DNA of 64,000 nt from VAZQ01 sp035300505 (GCA_035300505.1 DATGVJ010000374.1:1-64000), one strand, 5' to 3'; positions 1 through 10,052 are shown, counted from the stretch's first letter. Program-made: numbers and translations. The notes: generated from the letters alone by a model not told the origin.

Positions 1-934
1 GTTCGAATCCTTGACGTAGCGCTGCAAGCGCGTCGGGGCGCGTCCCGCGCGGCGCGAGCCCCAGGTAGTACATTTCACTGGTCTGCCACGTGAACCAATT
101 AAACGCGTCCCAGAGCGGACCGAATGGCGGGCGGCCGTGAATTTCCCGATAGAGGTCCGGAAAGGCCGGCATCTCGGTGATGGCCTTGCTCCTTTCGAAC
201 TCGCCGTTGGCGCCGACGGGAACCAGGTAGGAAACTCCGATCCCTTCGCCGGACTTGACGAAGGGTCCGCTTCGCCGGCGGAACGTTCCAATGCCGGTGT
301 TATGAAACTGGACTTCGCCGCGTTGCAGCGCGAGATATATGTCGGCGCCGCCACGGTACCCGCCGATCATCTTATGTTTGACACCAAGCACCTTGAGCGA
401 AAGTTCCGCAAGGGTACCCGAGGAATCGCCGGCGCCAACTGAATTCGACCCCGCGATGAGGTTCTCGGCCTTCATGATGTCGGCAGGCTTCTTGACGCCC
501 CCCGCCACCGCATCGGTGCGCATGTAGTTGACGCGCGTATCGCCGAAACCGCCGAGAAACTCGAATTGATTGTAACGCATGCGCAAAGCGCTTGAGCCAA
601 AGGCCTGCCCGAGCCACGCATAGTTGTTGTAGACGATGGTCAGCCCATCGGGGGCCGCCCGCTCGGCCAGGAAATTGAGCGCCGCATAAGTGCCGGCGCC
701 GGGCATGTTCTGCACCACGACGGTGGGATTGCCCGGAATGTTCTTCCGCAGATGAGCAGTGAATTCGCGCGTGAACACATCCGCACTGCCGCCGACCTCA
801 AGACCGACGATCACCCGCAGGGTCTTGCCGGCATAGTATTCGGATGATTGCGCCGCGGCATCCGTCGTGTGGCTCAACGCTGCGACGACGATGAATGTCA
901 TCGGACCGACAATAGATGCCGCGATGGCTTTCAT
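1..934 (-). CDS. Bug/TctC-family tripartite tricarboxylate transporter substrate-binding protein (partial)
   Basis: The minus frame is open from an ATG at 934 to the left edge, about 311 codons, so the C terminus is missing. An N-terminal signal peptide (MKAIAASIVGPMTFIVVAAL) is followed by the usual start of the family (EYYAGKTLRVIVG) and by 'NIPGNPTVVVQNMPGAGT', a Bug hallmark. Family members are periplasmic binding proteins that pass organic acids to a TctAB-type permease. No permease gene is visible here, as is common for orphan Bug proteins, and the substrate cannot be read from the sequence. Confidence 0.85.
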   Translation of the reverse strand, partial: MKAIAASIVGPMTFIVVAALSHTTDAAAQSSEYYAGKTLRVIVGLEVGGSADVFTREFTAHLRKNIPGNPTVVVQNMPGAGTYAALNFLAERAAPDGLTIVYNNYAWLGQAFGSSALRMRYNQFEFLGGFGDTRVNYMRTDAVAGGVKKPADIMKAENLIAGSNSVGAGDSSGTLAELSLKVLGVKHKMIGGYRGGADIYLALQRGEVQFHNTGIGTFRRRSGPFVKSGEGIGVSYLVPVGANGEFERSKAITEMPAFPDLYREIHGRPPFGPLWDAFNWFTWQTSEMYYLGLAPRGTRPDALAALRQGFE

Positions 935-1082
935 TGCATACTCCAGGACTGCGTCTTGCGCCGGCTAAGGCGCCGGACGGACGGCAGCGCTGCCACGGCC
1001 TGCATGGTTCGAGACGCACACCCAAGAGGGTGCGCTCCTCACCATGAGGCCTGGAGAGTTCCGCGCATCTGACATAATAGCC

Positions 1083-2132
1083 CTACTGCGCGGCAAAAAT
1101 AGCCTTCGGAATCATTCCGTGAATTCCCTTCGTGCCGTCCACGACCTGCGTCACATGATAGTCGACCGCCACGCTCGCGATCATGTAAGCCTCCTCGCGT
1201 GTGAGATGCGTGAAGCGTTTGGTGATGAAATCTATCGTTTCACGCGTCGCGATCTTCATCGCTTCTTCGAGATTGGGATGCAGGCCCATCACGATCCAAT
1301 GCGTGGGCGTCTCGCCACGCGGCCAGACGAGTTTCATGTCCTTGCGCACGATGAACTGGAAGCGCCCACGCAGGCCGGTTTCGATTGCCGAGAGATCGAC
1401 TTCGCCGTGGCCCTGAGCCGCATGGGCATCGCCGGTGGAGAACAGCGCGCCCGGCGCATGAACCGGCATATAGAGAATGGAGCCGGCGCCAAGGTCCTTG
1501 TTGTCGAGATTACCGGTATGGACTCCCGGCGGCCCGCTCGAAACGCGGCCCATTGCGGCCGGCGGCGCGACGCCCATCGTGCCGAAGAACGGCCGGTCGA
1601 GCGGGATCACCACGCCGCGCGCGACTTCGGCGGTCTTGGCCTGCCGATTGATCCGAATGATACGCTGCCACATGGCAGCGAATTCCTCGGGCAGCGCGCC
1701 CGTGAACGGGCGCTGCCGGTTGTACCCGTAATCGACGGCGAGACTGATATCGAGAATGCGCACTTCGAGCACGTCACCCGGCACGGCACCGTTGATTGCA
1801 ATGGGACCGGTGAGAATATGCGGGCCCGGGCCGCGATCCTTCACATCGCGATAGATGTCGCGGACATATTGCGGCACCGCGCCAGGCGGCACCACGCCGG
1901 ATTCATCGATCGACTCCGGCTCCATCGCCGCCGCGGTCTCGATCGTGACAATGTCGCCGGAATTGATGGTCAGCGCCGGTTTAACATTGGCCGCGAAGTG
2001 GCCGATGTGAACGGTCTGCGGGCTCGGCATAAGTGTGAATTCGGCCGATTGGGCGATGGAACCGATCGACAACGCAGCAATGGTTACTGCAAGCGATAGA
2101 CAATATGAAATTCTGGATGTGGGCTTGGCCAT
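1083..2132 (-). CDS. exported acetamidase/formamidase family protein
   Basis: About 349 residues. The start at 2132 is chosen because GGGAG sits seven bases upstream and a signal peptide follows (MAKPTSRISYCLSLAVTIAA, ending near IAQSAE). The body matches the FmdA/AmdA family: an early 'GDIVTIET' strand, 'HILTGPIAINGAVPGDVLEV', 'GVHTGNLDNKDLGAGS', 'GDAHAAQGHGEVD' and 'PTHWIVMGLHPNLEEAM'. Family enzymes hydrolyse short amides to ammonia and the acid; a signal peptide indicates the periplasm. The in-frame extension to 2246 has no ribosome site and is not used. Substrate unknown. Confidence 0.85.
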   Translation of the reverse strand: MAKPTSRISYCLSLAVTIAALSIGSIAQSAEFTLMPSPQTVHIGHFAANVKPALTINSGDIVTIETAAAMEPESIDESGVVPPGAVPQYVRDIYRDVKDRGPGPHILTGPIAINGAVPGDVLEVRILDISLAVDYGYNRQRPFTGALPEEFAAMWQRIIRINRQAKTAEVARGVVIPLDRPFFGTMGVAPPAAMGRVSSGPPGVHTGNLDNKDLGAGSILYMPVHAPGALFSTGDAHAAQGHGEVDLSAIETGLRGRFQFIVRKDMKLVWPRGETPTHWIVMGLHPNLEEAMKIATRETIDFITKRFTHLTREEAYMIASVAVDYHVTQVVDGTKGIHGMIPKAIFAAQ

Positions 2133-2270
2133 GCGCTGCTCCCAAAATGGAGGGCCAGCGTGCATACTAGCACGCCTGTCCCTGCTCCGCGTCGGCAGAG
2201 ACGGATGGATCGCGATCAAGGTGGCGGTCGCGCGCATCAGGTACACGGGCGTATAATCCTTGGTCGGATC

Positions 2271-2544
2271 GTAGGGTGGGTAGAGGCAAAACGCGTCCTT
2301 TCTTTACGCGTTTTGCCGAAACCCATCAATCCCTCTCGCTGCGACACACGATCGGCTTATCTCTCCCCAAACACTGCGCCATCGTCGTTACGATCGCCAG
2401 CCCAATCCTTTGGAAAAATGCCCTCACGCACCATCCGATGGAAGGAGGTTGATGATGGGTTTCGGCAAAGTGCGCAAGAAAGAGCGCGCCATAGCGCGTC
2501 TTAAGACGCGCGTAAACGCGCTGATGGCCTCTACCCATCCTACG
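2271..2544. repeat. fold-back intergenic repeat with GTAGGGTGGG-type ends
   Basis: The 439-base gap between the amidase and glnE holds an element that begins GTAGGGTGGGTAGAGGC and ends with the complementary GCCTCTACCCATCCTACG. Inside, 'cgaaacccatca' and 'tgatgggtttcg' form a second inverted pair. Related elements lie at 41139-41302 and 45801-45962. No gene is seen in this gap. Confidence 0.7.
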
Positions 2545-2571
2545 CAGTTTGGACTCCACCTGCTCGCTCTC

Positions 2572-5535
2572 TCAAGGCGCCCTGCCCAAAATGCCCACGA
2601 AGCAGTTGCGGACCTTGACCTGCGTCTCCGCCACATAGGCCTCGAGCGTTGCAAAGTCGGGAACGTCAGCCGCCCGCGTGAGCAGGCTGATCAATTCCGG
2701 CGCAGCCGTCGCCGGATCAAACGGTCCCGTCAGACAGAGACGAAGCACTTGCGTCAGATTGTGATACAGCCGCACGGCCGGACGCAAGACTTCCCAGTCG
2801 GCAGCCGCAAGAAGACTTAAGCGGGCAGCTTTTTCGAAGACGCGAGCGGTCGATGTGTCGAGAATATCGGGCACATCGGCGGCATGCACGATCTGGAGAT
2901 ATTGCGCGATGAACTCGAGGTCGATGAGGCCGCCGGCGACAAACTTGATATCCCAGCACGTGCTGTCGCCCTTCTCCCGCGCAATCGCTCCGCGCATGTC
3001 GACCACATCGCCCGCAACTGCTACAGCGTCGCGCGGACGCGCCAGTACGGCGTCAATTACTCGTTCGATTCGTGCCGTAAAATCAGGCGTTGCCGACACC
3101 ACGCGGGCGCGCGTCAGCGCCAGATGTTCCCAGGTCCAGGCCTCTTTTTCCTGATAGTCGGCAAATCCATCAAGCTGCGTCGCCAGTGGTCCCGACCGTC
3201 CCGACGGACGCAACCGCATGTCGACCTGATAGAGCACCCCGTAATTGGTCGGCGCCGTCAGCGCGCTGATCAGGCGCTGGGTCAGGCGCGTAAAATACTG
3301 GCCGCCATAGAGCCGCCGCGCACCGTCGGATTCCGGGTGGTCATGATCGAAATCGTAGACGACGATCAAATCGAGATCCGATGTCGCCGTCATTTCGCGA
3401 CCGCCGAGCTTGCCGAGCGCCAGGATGGCGACATTCTGGTTCGCAAGGCGGCCGTGCGATTTTGCAAAATCGTCTTCGACCAGGCGATGCAACGAGCGAA
3501 TCAATACGTCCGCGACCCTGGCAAATGCCTCGCCAGCCTGCTCGGCGGATAGAGTTCCAGAGAGGATGCGGGTCCCGATCAGGAACATGTGCTCCTGCGC
3601 AAATACCCGGAAGCGATCGAGAAAGTCCTCGTGGTTGGCAGCCTGACTTATGGAACGGCCAAGCTCTGCGGCAAGCTCGGCTTCCTCAGGGAGAGCGCCG
3701 AAAAAGCTCGGATCGACGACGGCATCCATCAATCGCGGAAACTGGGCGAGACCGTCGGCCAGGCGTGGCGCTGACCCTAGGATCGATGCAAGCAGGCTGA
3801 TGAGATCAGGATTTTGCCGCAGCAACGAAAACAGGTGACCCGGCACATGGAGTGCGCCCAGAAAACGATCAAACGCAAGAACCGCTGCATTGGGATCTGC
3901 GGCGCGCGCAAAATGCGGAATAACGAGCGGCACGATTTCGGCAAGCTGTTCATGCGCGCCGCTGCTGCGCAAGGCGCGATAGAACCCGCTGAGCCAGCGC
4001 CGCGCGAGCGCCGACACTTCACGCGGCTGTCGAAAGCCGAGCGCGCTGAGTTTGTCGAGCGTATCGCGATCGTCGGTATCCGGCGGAAACAAGAGGGCCC
4101 GCGCGTTGGCTTCAGCGGCGGGCGCATTTTCGAACAGCGCAGCATAATGCTGCTGAACGCGGCGCAGATGCTCGATCAGCGTGTCCGCAAATGCGTCCCG
4201 ATCCGGTAACCCAAAAAAGCGGGCGAAAAGCTCCAGGCCTTCGCGGTCACTCGGCAAGGTGTGGGTCTGTTCGTCAGCGACCATCTGCAAGCGGTGCTCG
4301 ACCGAGCGCAGAAACCGATAAGCCTCGCCGAGTTCGTCACGAGCCTTCGCATCGATCCACCCGCCGTCCGCAAGCGACGACAGCATCGCGAGCGTCTGGC
4401 GGTCGCGCAGTTCGGGATGGCGGCCGCCGGCAACGAGTTGCTGCGTTTGCACGAAAAACTCGATCTCCCGAATACCGCCGCGGCCGAGCTTGATATTATG
4501 GCCTTCAACCGCGATCTCCCCGTGGCCGCGGTAGGCATGAATTTGCCGTTTCATGGCATGGATGTCGGCAATGGCTCCGAAGTCGAGGTACTTGCGCCAA
4601 ATGAATGAAGAGAGGCCGGTTAGCAGCCTTTCACCGGCCGCGATGTCGCCCGCACAGGCGCGCGCCTTGATCAGGGCGGCACGCTCCCAATTCTGTCCAC
4701 GACGCTCATAATAATCGAGCGCTGCTGCGGTCGAAACGGCAAGCGGAGTCGAGGCCGGGTCGGGGCGCAGGCGCAGATCGGTACGAAACACATAGCCATC
4801 CTGGGTGCGCTCCGAAAGCAGCTTCACCAGCCGCTGCGTCATCCGTACGAAAAATGTCGAAGCCTCGGCATTGCGCAGCGGCGCGGCCGCATCAAAAAAC
4901 ACGATGAGATCGATGTCGCTCGAATAGTTGAGTTCGCCCGCCCCCATCTTGCCCATGGCCAGCACGATGTAGCCGCTGCCAAAATCCGGCCGGCCGGGAT
5001 CGACAGGCACGAACTGGCCACGCCGGGTCGCGTCGGCAATGAGGTAGTGCACAGCAGAACTGACTGCGCAATCGGCCAGACGCGTGAGCGCTTGCGTCAC
5101 GCGCATGATCGGCCATACGCCCCCGATATCGCAAAGCGCGATCAGGAGCGCTGCCTCTGCCTTCAGGACTCGCAGGTGGCGCATGACGGTTGTCGCGTCG
5201 TCACTTGCCGCGATGGTAAGCGAAGTCTGCGTCAACAAGGCAACAAGGTGCTGTGCGGGATCGCGGGTCAGCAAGCGAACCGCGCGACCCGCATCCGCGC
5301 GCAAATGATCCCAAAGGTGCGGGGCAAATTCCGCCAGCCCCGCGGTCAGCTCCGCGAATTTCGGATACTCGGCAAAAATCCGTGCAAGCGCCTCGCCATC
5401 GACCGTGCCGGCAATTTCAGCCAGCCACTCGGCCACGCGTGCCGGAGCCGCCCGCGGATCCGCAAGCACCGGGAGCTGTACAATCTGCGCTGCCAGACCG
5501 TCATCTTGCCGCACGACCGTCCCTCCGTGGGTCAC
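2572..5535 (-). CDS. glnE: bifunctional glutamine synthetase adenylyltransferase/adenylyl-removing enzyme
   Basis: 987 residues, close to E. coli GlnE (about 946). GlnE adds AMP to glutamine synthetase when nitrogen is plentiful and removes it when nitrogen is short, under PII control. Both nucleotidyltransferase domains keep their metal-binding motifs: 'SSDIDLIVFFD' near residue 207 (adenylyl-removing half) and 'TSDLDLIVVYDFD' near residue 720 (adenylating half), each followed by an 'RPSG' or 'RLRPDP' strand. The start is a GTG seven bases after the stop of the upstream kinase, so it is probably the last gene of the degP-regulator-kinase-glnE operon. No strong ribosome site is visible; coupling to the kinase stop may help initiation. 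Confidence 0.97.
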   Translation of the reverse strand: MTHGGTVVRQDDGLAAQIVQLPVLADPRAAPARVAEWLAEIAGTVDGEALARIFAEYPKFAELTAGLAEFAPHLWDHLRADAGRAVRLLTRDPAQHLVALLTQTSLTIAASDDATTVMRHLRVLKAEAALLIALCDIGGVWPIMRVTQALTRLADCAVSSAVHYLIADATRRGQFVPVDPGRPDFGSGYIVLAMGKMGAGELNYSSDIDLIVFFDAAAPLRNAEASTFFVRMTQRLVKLLSERTQDGYVFRTDLRLRPDPASTPLAVSTAAALDYYERRGQNWERAALIKARACAGDIAAGERLLTGLSSFIWRKYLDFGAIADIHAMKRQIHAYRGHGEIAVEGHNIKLGRGGIREIEFFVQTQQLVAGGRHPELRDRQTLAMLSSLADGGWIDAKARDELGEAYRFLRSVEHRLQMVADEQTHTLPSDREGLELFARFFGLPDRDAFADTLIEHLRRVQQHYAALFENAPAAEANARALLFPPDTDDRDTLDKLSALGFRQPREVSALARRWLSGFYRALRSSGAHEQLAEIVPLVIPHFARAADPNAAVLAFDRFLGALHVPGHLFSLLRQNPDLISLLASILGSAPRLADGLAQFPRLMDAVVDPSFFGALPEEAELAAELGRSISQAANHEDFLDRFRVFAQEHMFLIGTRILSGTLSAEQAGEAFARVADVLIRSLHRLVEDDFAKSHGRLANQNVAILALGKLGGREMTATSDLDLIVVYDFDHDHPESDGARRLYGGQYFTRLTQRLISALTAPTNYGVLYQVDMRLRPSGRSGPLATQLDGFADYQEKEAWTWEHLALTRARVVSATPDFTARIERVIDAVLARPRDAVAVAGDVVDMRGAIAREKGDSTCWDIKFVAGGLIDLEFIAQYLQIVHAADVPDILDTSTARVFEKAARLSLLAAADWEVLRPAVRLYHNLTQVLRLCLTGPFDPATAAPELISLLTRAADVPDFATLEAYVAETQVKVRNCFVGILGRAP

Positions 5536-5541
5536 GTGCAG

Positions 5542-7002
5542 TCATTTTGTCAAAGCGATTGCGGCGGCGGGTCCGCCACGCGGCAAGGAGATGATGCATC
5601 GCAACCCCGGCCGATTGTCTTCGAGCTTAAGCTCACCGCCGTGCAAACGAGCCACCGCATTCGCAAGGCTCAGTCCCAAACCCGAGCCAGGCTGCGAGCG
5701 GCTCTGTTCGAGCCGCACGAAACGTTCGACGGCGCGAGCGCGATCTGCCTCCGGAATTCCCGGGCCATTGTCGGAGACCGTCAGCAGAATACGATCGCCC
5801 TCACCGGCCCCAGCCTTGACGGTGATTTCGGGTTGCGCGCCGTTTCGTTGCGCCGGCGAGGGGGCATATTTAATCGCATTATCGACCAGATTGGCCAGCG
5901 CCTGGCTTACCAGTTCACGATTGCCGTGCAGCGGCACAGCCATGGGGGCATCGACCTTGAGAGACAGTCCCTTGTCGTCGGCAAGCGGTTCGTAGAGTTC
6001 CGCGATCCCGTGGGCGACTTCGGCGGCATCGAAATCGCTCATTTGATCACGCGCCTGGCCCGACTCCGCTCGCGCAATCAACAACAGTGCATTGAAGGTC
6101 CCGATCAATGCGTCCGATTCTTCGATCGTGCTTTCAAGTGCGGCACGGTATTGCGATTCGTCTTCTGCAATGCGCAATGCCTCTTCGCAACGATTGCGCA
6201 AACGCGTGAGCGGTGTCTTGAGATCATGAGCAATGTTGTCGGACACTTCCTTGACGCCGCGCATGAGCGCCTCGATGCGCTCAAGCATGATGTTGATATT
6301 GCCGGCCAGCCGATCGAGTTCGTCGCCCGTCCCTGCAATCGGCAGCCGTTCGGACAAGCCTCCTTGCATGATGGCCTGCGTCGTGTCCGTCATGGCGTCG
6401 ACGCGTTTGAGCACGCGTCGCATCACAAAGACGCCACTCGCCAATCCAAGCAATATGACGATCGCAAACGACCACTGCCCGGCCGCAAGAACGATTGCGC
6501 GCATCCGGTCGCGCTCTTCCAGGTCACGCCCGACCAGCAGGTGAAAGCCGCCGGCAAGCTGGACAACCTGAACCAGCGCGTGGTGCTGGCTCTGCTCGTT
6601 ATCTTCAAACCGACGATAGAAGGTCTCAGTCCAACCCGGCGTATCGAGCACCCCCGGGCTGAGCGAATCGACATTGCCGGCAAGACCCTCGCCGGTCAAC
6701 GTTGTAAGCAGATAGAGATTCGATCCCGGCCGGACCGCGCGCTCATCGATCGCAAAGACCAGCCGGCGAATGCCGCCTTGGCTGTAGAGTTCGCGCAGAC
6801 CCTGAATTTCCGTATCGACGGTTTCCGTGATCTGCTCGGTGATCAGGCGGCGCGTATTCCACGCGAAATAGACCAGCACAAACGCCGCAAAGAACGCAAA
6901 CAATGTCAGGTAGACCAGCGTCAGCCGGAACGCCGTCGTCCGCAGGAGTTTGCCAATGGCGGTCACGTGCGCGGTCATGTGTACAGTCATGTGCGCCGGC
7001 AT
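5542..7002 (-). CDS. HAMP-domain sensor histidine kinase
   Basis: About 486 residues from the ATG at 7002; other ATGs at 6990 and 6978 and an in-frame upstream start at 7116 are possible. Order: transmembrane helix (TLVYLTLFAFFAAFVLVYFA), periplasmic sensor, second helix (WSFAIVILLGLASGVFVM), HAMP linker, HisKA with phospho-acceptor H259 (IAHDLKTPL), and an ATPase domain with N box (LVDNAIKYAP), G1 (DNGPGIP) and G2 (GSGLGLSLA). It would phosphorylate the regulator encoded directly upstream. Placement between degP and glnE is conserved in Rhizobiales and the neighbouring protease hints at envelope stress, but the signal is unknown. Confidence 0.9.
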   Translation of the reverse strand: MPAHMTVHMTAHVTAIGKLLRTTAFRLTLVYLTLFAFFAAFVLVYFAWNTRRLITEQITETVDTEIQGLRELYSQGGIRRLVFAIDERAVRPGSNLYLLTTLTGEGLAGNVDSLSPGVLDTPGWTETFYRRFEDNEQSQHHALVQVVQLAGGFHLLVGRDLEERDRMRAIVLAAGQWSFAIVILLGLASGVFVMRRVLKRVDAMTDTTQAIMQGGLSERLPIAGTGDELDRLAGNINIMLERIEALMRGVKEVSDNIAHDLKTPLTRLRNRCEEALRIAEDESQYRAALESTIEESDALIGTFNALLLIARAESGQARDQMSDFDAAEVAHGIAELYEPLADDKGLSLKVDAPMAVPLHGNRELVSQALANLVDNAIKYAPSPAQRNGAQPEITVKAGAGEGDRILLTVSDNGPGIPEADRARAVERFVRLEQSRSQPGSGLGLSLANAVARLHGGELKLEDNRPGLRCIISLPRGGPAAAIALTK

Positions 7003-7054
7003 TTGCGCCGTCTTGTGCCACCACTCTTGGTGGCTTCCCTGCGGGCCGGCGGCG

Positions 7055-7729
7055 TCATTTGCTTTCGCGCAAGACGTAACCCGCGCCACGCACGGTCTGC
7101 AGCAGCGGATGGGCAAAACCTTTGTCGATTTTCGACCTCAGCCGCGAAATATGCACATCGATGACGTTGGTTTGCGGATCGAAATGATAGTCCCACACAT
7201 TTTCCAACAACATCGTGCGCGTGACCACCTGGCCGGCATGCCGCATGAGGTATTCGAGCAGCCGAAATTCGCGCGGCTGCAGATCGATCTCCTGGTCCGC
7301 GCGCACTACGCGATGTGACAGCCGGTCGAGTTCCAGGTCGCCAACGCGGTAGACTGTTTCTTCGCGGCTGCCACGGCGGCGGGCGAGCACTTCGATGCGC
7401 GCCAATAATTCGGAGAACGAATAGGGCTTGGGAAGGTAGTCATCGCCGCCGGCACGCAATCCTTTGACCCTGTCATCGACCTGGCCGAGCGCCGACAGGA
7501 TGAGCGCCGGCGTCTCGATGTTCTTCTTGCGTAACGTTCCAATCAAAGTGAGACCATCGAGCTTTGGCAGCATACGATCGACGATCAGCACGTCGTATTG
7601 CCCGTCAAGTGCGAGAGCGAGCCCTTCCTCTCCGTCACCCGCAAGGTCGGCCACATGTCCGACTTCGCGAAATGCCTTGGTGAGATATTCGGCGGCATCG
7701 CGGTCGTCTTCGATGATCAAAAGGCGCAT
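7055..7729 (-). CDS. OmpR/PhoB-type response regulator
   Basis: 224 residues from the ATG at 7729 (MRLLIIEDDRD); an upstream in-frame start at 7774 adds 15 residues unlike the family. The receiver domain has the acidic pair EDD, the phospho-acceptor Asp in 'DVLIVDRMLPKLDG' and the conserved Lys in 'DDYLPKPYSFSELLARI'. The winged-helix half carries 'LQPREFRLLEYLMRHAGQVV' and 'VDVHISRLRSKID'-type recognition elements. It is the partner of the downstream kinase and lies after degP on the same strand. Regulated targets cannot be told from here. Confidence 0.93.
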   Translation of the reverse strand: MRLLIIEDDRDAAEYLTKAFREVGHVADLAGDGEEGLALALDGQYDVLIVDRMLPKLDGLTLIGTLRKKNIETPALILSALGQVDDRVKGLRAGGDDYLPKPYSFSELLARIEVLARRRGSREETVYRVGDLELDRLSHRVVRADQEIDLQPREFRLLEYLMRHAGQVVTRTMLLENVWDYHFDPQTNVIDVHISRLRSKIDKGFAHPLLQTVRGAGYVLRESK

Positions 7730-7786
7730 GTCGAACGGGCCATTCTGGCAGCCGCTGGAGCGCGTCCCATTCAAATTGAACCGGTA

Positions 7787-7860
7787 ACGCGCTCCAGCTT
7801 GTTGAGTTGACGCGTTTTCTTACGTGAACCGGAGGCCCATTTCGCCGGAAAACGCTGTAG
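7787..7860. repeat. dispersed intergenic repeat, copy 1
   Basis: The stretch with 'gttgagttgacgcgttttct' and, 30 bases on, 'ttcgccggaaaacgct' recurs at 58744-58820 with scattered differences. The ends fold back on each other (GCGTTTTC against GAAAACGC). Elements of this kind are frequent between genes in Bradyrhizobium relatives. Confidence 0.65.
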
Positions 7861-7990
7861 TGCGGCGAATCTGACGTTGCCATCATATCCTGGCAAATAC
7901 GTTTAGAAACGCAAATACATCTAGTGTTCCGGCGCTGACGAAAGATTCCGACAGTTGTGAATCGATGGCCCCGAGGCTGGCTCGGTCTGT

Positions 7991-8099
7991 TCCCTCTCCC
8001 CTTTGGGGAGAGGGTTAGGGTGAGGGGGGCTTGAACGGGGATTTCCGTTCCCCCTCACCCCGACCCTCTCCCCAAAGGGGCCCCAAAGGGGAGAGGGAG
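7991..8099. repeat. G-rich fold-back intergenic repeat
   Basis: Two inverted arms, about 7991-8028 and 8050-8098, share 'ccctctcccc', 'ggggagaggg' and 'gggtgagggg' words, and the left arm itself contains the small hairpin CTCTCCCC-TTT-GGGGAGAG. This is a widespread REP-like type in proteobacteria. Together with 7787-7860 it fills most of the 626-base gap between the regulator and degP. Confidence 0.65.
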
Positions 8100-8192
8100 T
8101 CGACCGAGTTCGTCGATCGTTCAGTGACTCACACACGGCAGCTCTCAAGACCGGGAACCAAGTATCAGAGTCGCAGCACTAGAAACGCAAGA

Positions 8193-8301
8193 GAGGAGCG
8201 GTGGGTTTTATCCCGCCGCTCCTCATGTCCAGCCCGACAGGGGCAACGGAAACCGGGCTGGCACGAAATCGCGGGGACGGGCAACGCACACGCCCGTCCC
8301 C
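8193..8301 (-). terminator. pair of stable hairpins downstream of degP
   Basis: A 13-base stem with one mismatch (8193-8224, gaggagcgg...ccgctcctc) and a perfect 10-base stem (8273-8301, ggggacgggc...gcccgtcccc) lie just past the degP stop codon. There is no clear T-run, so they may act as termination or mRNA-end structures. Confidence 0.4.
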
Positions 8302-8355
8302 CTGGTTCGAGCCACCGGCGGGGGCGACGAATGCCGGTGACACGTCCCATTCCGA

Positions 8356-9897
8356 TCAGGCTCGACCGAGCCGAAATGCGAGAAACTTGGTGCCGTCGCC
8401 GGACTTGATCCTCAGCAGCACAGTGCGTCGGCCGTCCTTTTGCGCATCGCCGAGGGCATTGCGAATGTCGGCTGGCGACGCGACTTTCTTGCCTGCGGCT
8501 TCAAGAATGACATCACCGGTCTTGAGCCCATGTTCGGCGCCAATGCCATTGGGGTCGACATTGGTGACCACCACGCCTTCGGAGCCGCTTCCGGCGACCT
8601 CGCCAGCCGGCGCGAGCGTGAGCCCTAGCCGCGGGACGGAAGTTCCGCTTGGAGGACGAGTTTCTGGAACCGCGCGTGCCTCGCGCTGGTTTGGCAAATC
8701 GCCAAGCGTGAGGGTGATGATCTTCTCCTGGCCTTTTTGCAGCACGGTCAATTTTACCGATGCGCCCGGCGCCATGCTGCCGATCGTGCGCGCGAGATCG
8801 CGAGCATCCTTCAGGGCAACACCATTGACCGCGGTGATCACGTCTCCGGCCTGAATGCCAGCCTTGATGGCTGGACCATCGGCTTGGGGCTCGGCCACCA
8901 GAGCGCCACTCGTCCCTTTGAGTCCGAGGCTGTCAGCAATGTCGGAGGTAACCGGCTGGATCTGCACACCGATCCACCCGCGCGCCACGCTGCCCTTGTC
9001 TTTGAGCTGCCCGACCACCGTCTTCACAGTTTCGGCCGGGATCGCGAATGCAATTCCCACCGAGCCGCCGGAGGGCGAGAAGATGGCGGTATTCACACCG
9101 ATCACGGCGCCGTCAATGTCGAAAGTCGGCCCGCCGGAATTGCCCTTGTTCACGGGTGCGTCAATCTGGATGAAGTCGTCGTAGGGTCCCGCCCCGATAT
9201 CCCGACCGCGCGCAGAAACAATACCCGCCGTTACGGTGCCACCGAGACCGAATGGATTTCCAACCGCAAGCACCCAGTCGCCGATGCGCGGTGCTTTTTC
9301 CGCAAAGCGCACAAAGGGAAAATCAGTGCGCCCATCGACTTTGATCAAGGCCACATCGGTGCGCGTATCGGTTCCGATTACCTTGGCGCCATAGGTCTTG
9401 CCGTCATCCGTCACGATCTCGACCATGTCGGCCTTGTCGACGACGTGATTATTGGTGACCGCGTAGCCATCAGCTGAAATGAAGAACCCGGACCCTTGAC
9501 CGGTCACCGGAACGCGGCCGCCGCGCTGCGGCCGTTGATCATTGGGCGTTCCCGGGGTGGCGTCCGGCAATCCAAATCGACGAAAAAAGCGCTCCATCGG
9601 AGAACCCGGCGGTAGAACCCCGTTGCCTCCATCCAATCCCAGCAGGCGGGAACTCGCCTCCGATCTGATGCGAACCGAAATGACCGCCGGTTTCACCGTT
9701 TCGACAATGTCGGCAAAACCAACCGGCCGCTGCATGTTTTGCGCATTTGCGGTCGCCGGACTGAAACTCAGCCGCGGAGATATGGAGGGGGCTGAAAAAA
9801 GAATCGCGGCTCCAAGACCGGCGACGCCGGCCATCAGCGCTATACGCCGCCCCGAAAACGTTCCGAATTTTTGAATAGTGTTCGGGCTTGTCGTCAT
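8356..9897 (-). CDS. degP: Do-family periplasmic serine protease/chaperone (DegP/MucD type)
   Basis: 513 residues from the ATG at 9897, which has GGAG nine bases upstream; an ATG at 9912 is the alternative. DegP proteins degrade or refold misfolded envelope proteins. The N terminus has a signal/anchor segment (RRIALMAGVAGLGAAILFSA). The trypsin-like domain keeps its triad: H151 (TNNHVV), D181 (TDVALIKV) and S254 (GNSGGP). Two PDZ domains follow, the first around 'IKAGIQAGDVITAVNG' and the second around 'AEHGLKTGDVILEAAG'. It lies between ccmH and the two-component pair on the same strand, the arrangement known in Rhizobiales. Confidence 0.95.
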   Translation of the reverse strand: MTTSPNTIQKFGTFSGRRIALMAGVAGLGAAILFSAPSISPRLSFSPATANAQNMQRPVGFADIVETVKPAVISVRIRSEASSRLLGLDGGNGVLPPGSPMERFFRRFGLPDATPGTPNDQRPQRGGRVPVTGQGSGFFISADGYAVTNNHVVDKADMVEIVTDDGKTYGAKVIGTDTRTDVALIKVDGRTDFPFVRFAEKAPRIGDWVLAVGNPFGLGGTVTAGIVSARGRDIGAGPYDDFIQIDAPVNKGNSGGPTFDIDGAVIGVNTAIFSPSGGSVGIAFAIPAETVKTVVGQLKDKGSVARGWIGVQIQPVTSDIADSLGLKGTSGALVAEPQADGPAIKAGIQAGDVITAVNGVALKDARDLARTIGSMAPGASVKLTVLQKGQEKIITLTLGDLPNQREARAVPETRPPSGTSVPRLGLTLAPAGEVAGSGSEGVVVTNVDPNGIGAEHGLKTGDVILEAAGKKVASPADIRNALGDAQKDGRRTVLLRIKSGDGTKFLAFRLGRA

Positions 9898-10052
9898 GTC
9901 ATTCGACTCCATCGTAGGAAAGATTGCAGAGGTTGCAGGAAGCGGTGCACCCACGCACCGTGTTCACGCTAAGATGGGGGTAAGCGTCTTACCCCAACCT
10001 GACCGCAGAATTAATCTTTGGTAATATCGCGCTTTAATTGCGATAATTGCGA

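Noticed and set aside
5047..7164. 705-codon plus-strand frame opposite glnE and the kinase
   Set aside because: Composition is typical of an antisense shadow in GC-rich DNA and both minus-strand genes are certain.
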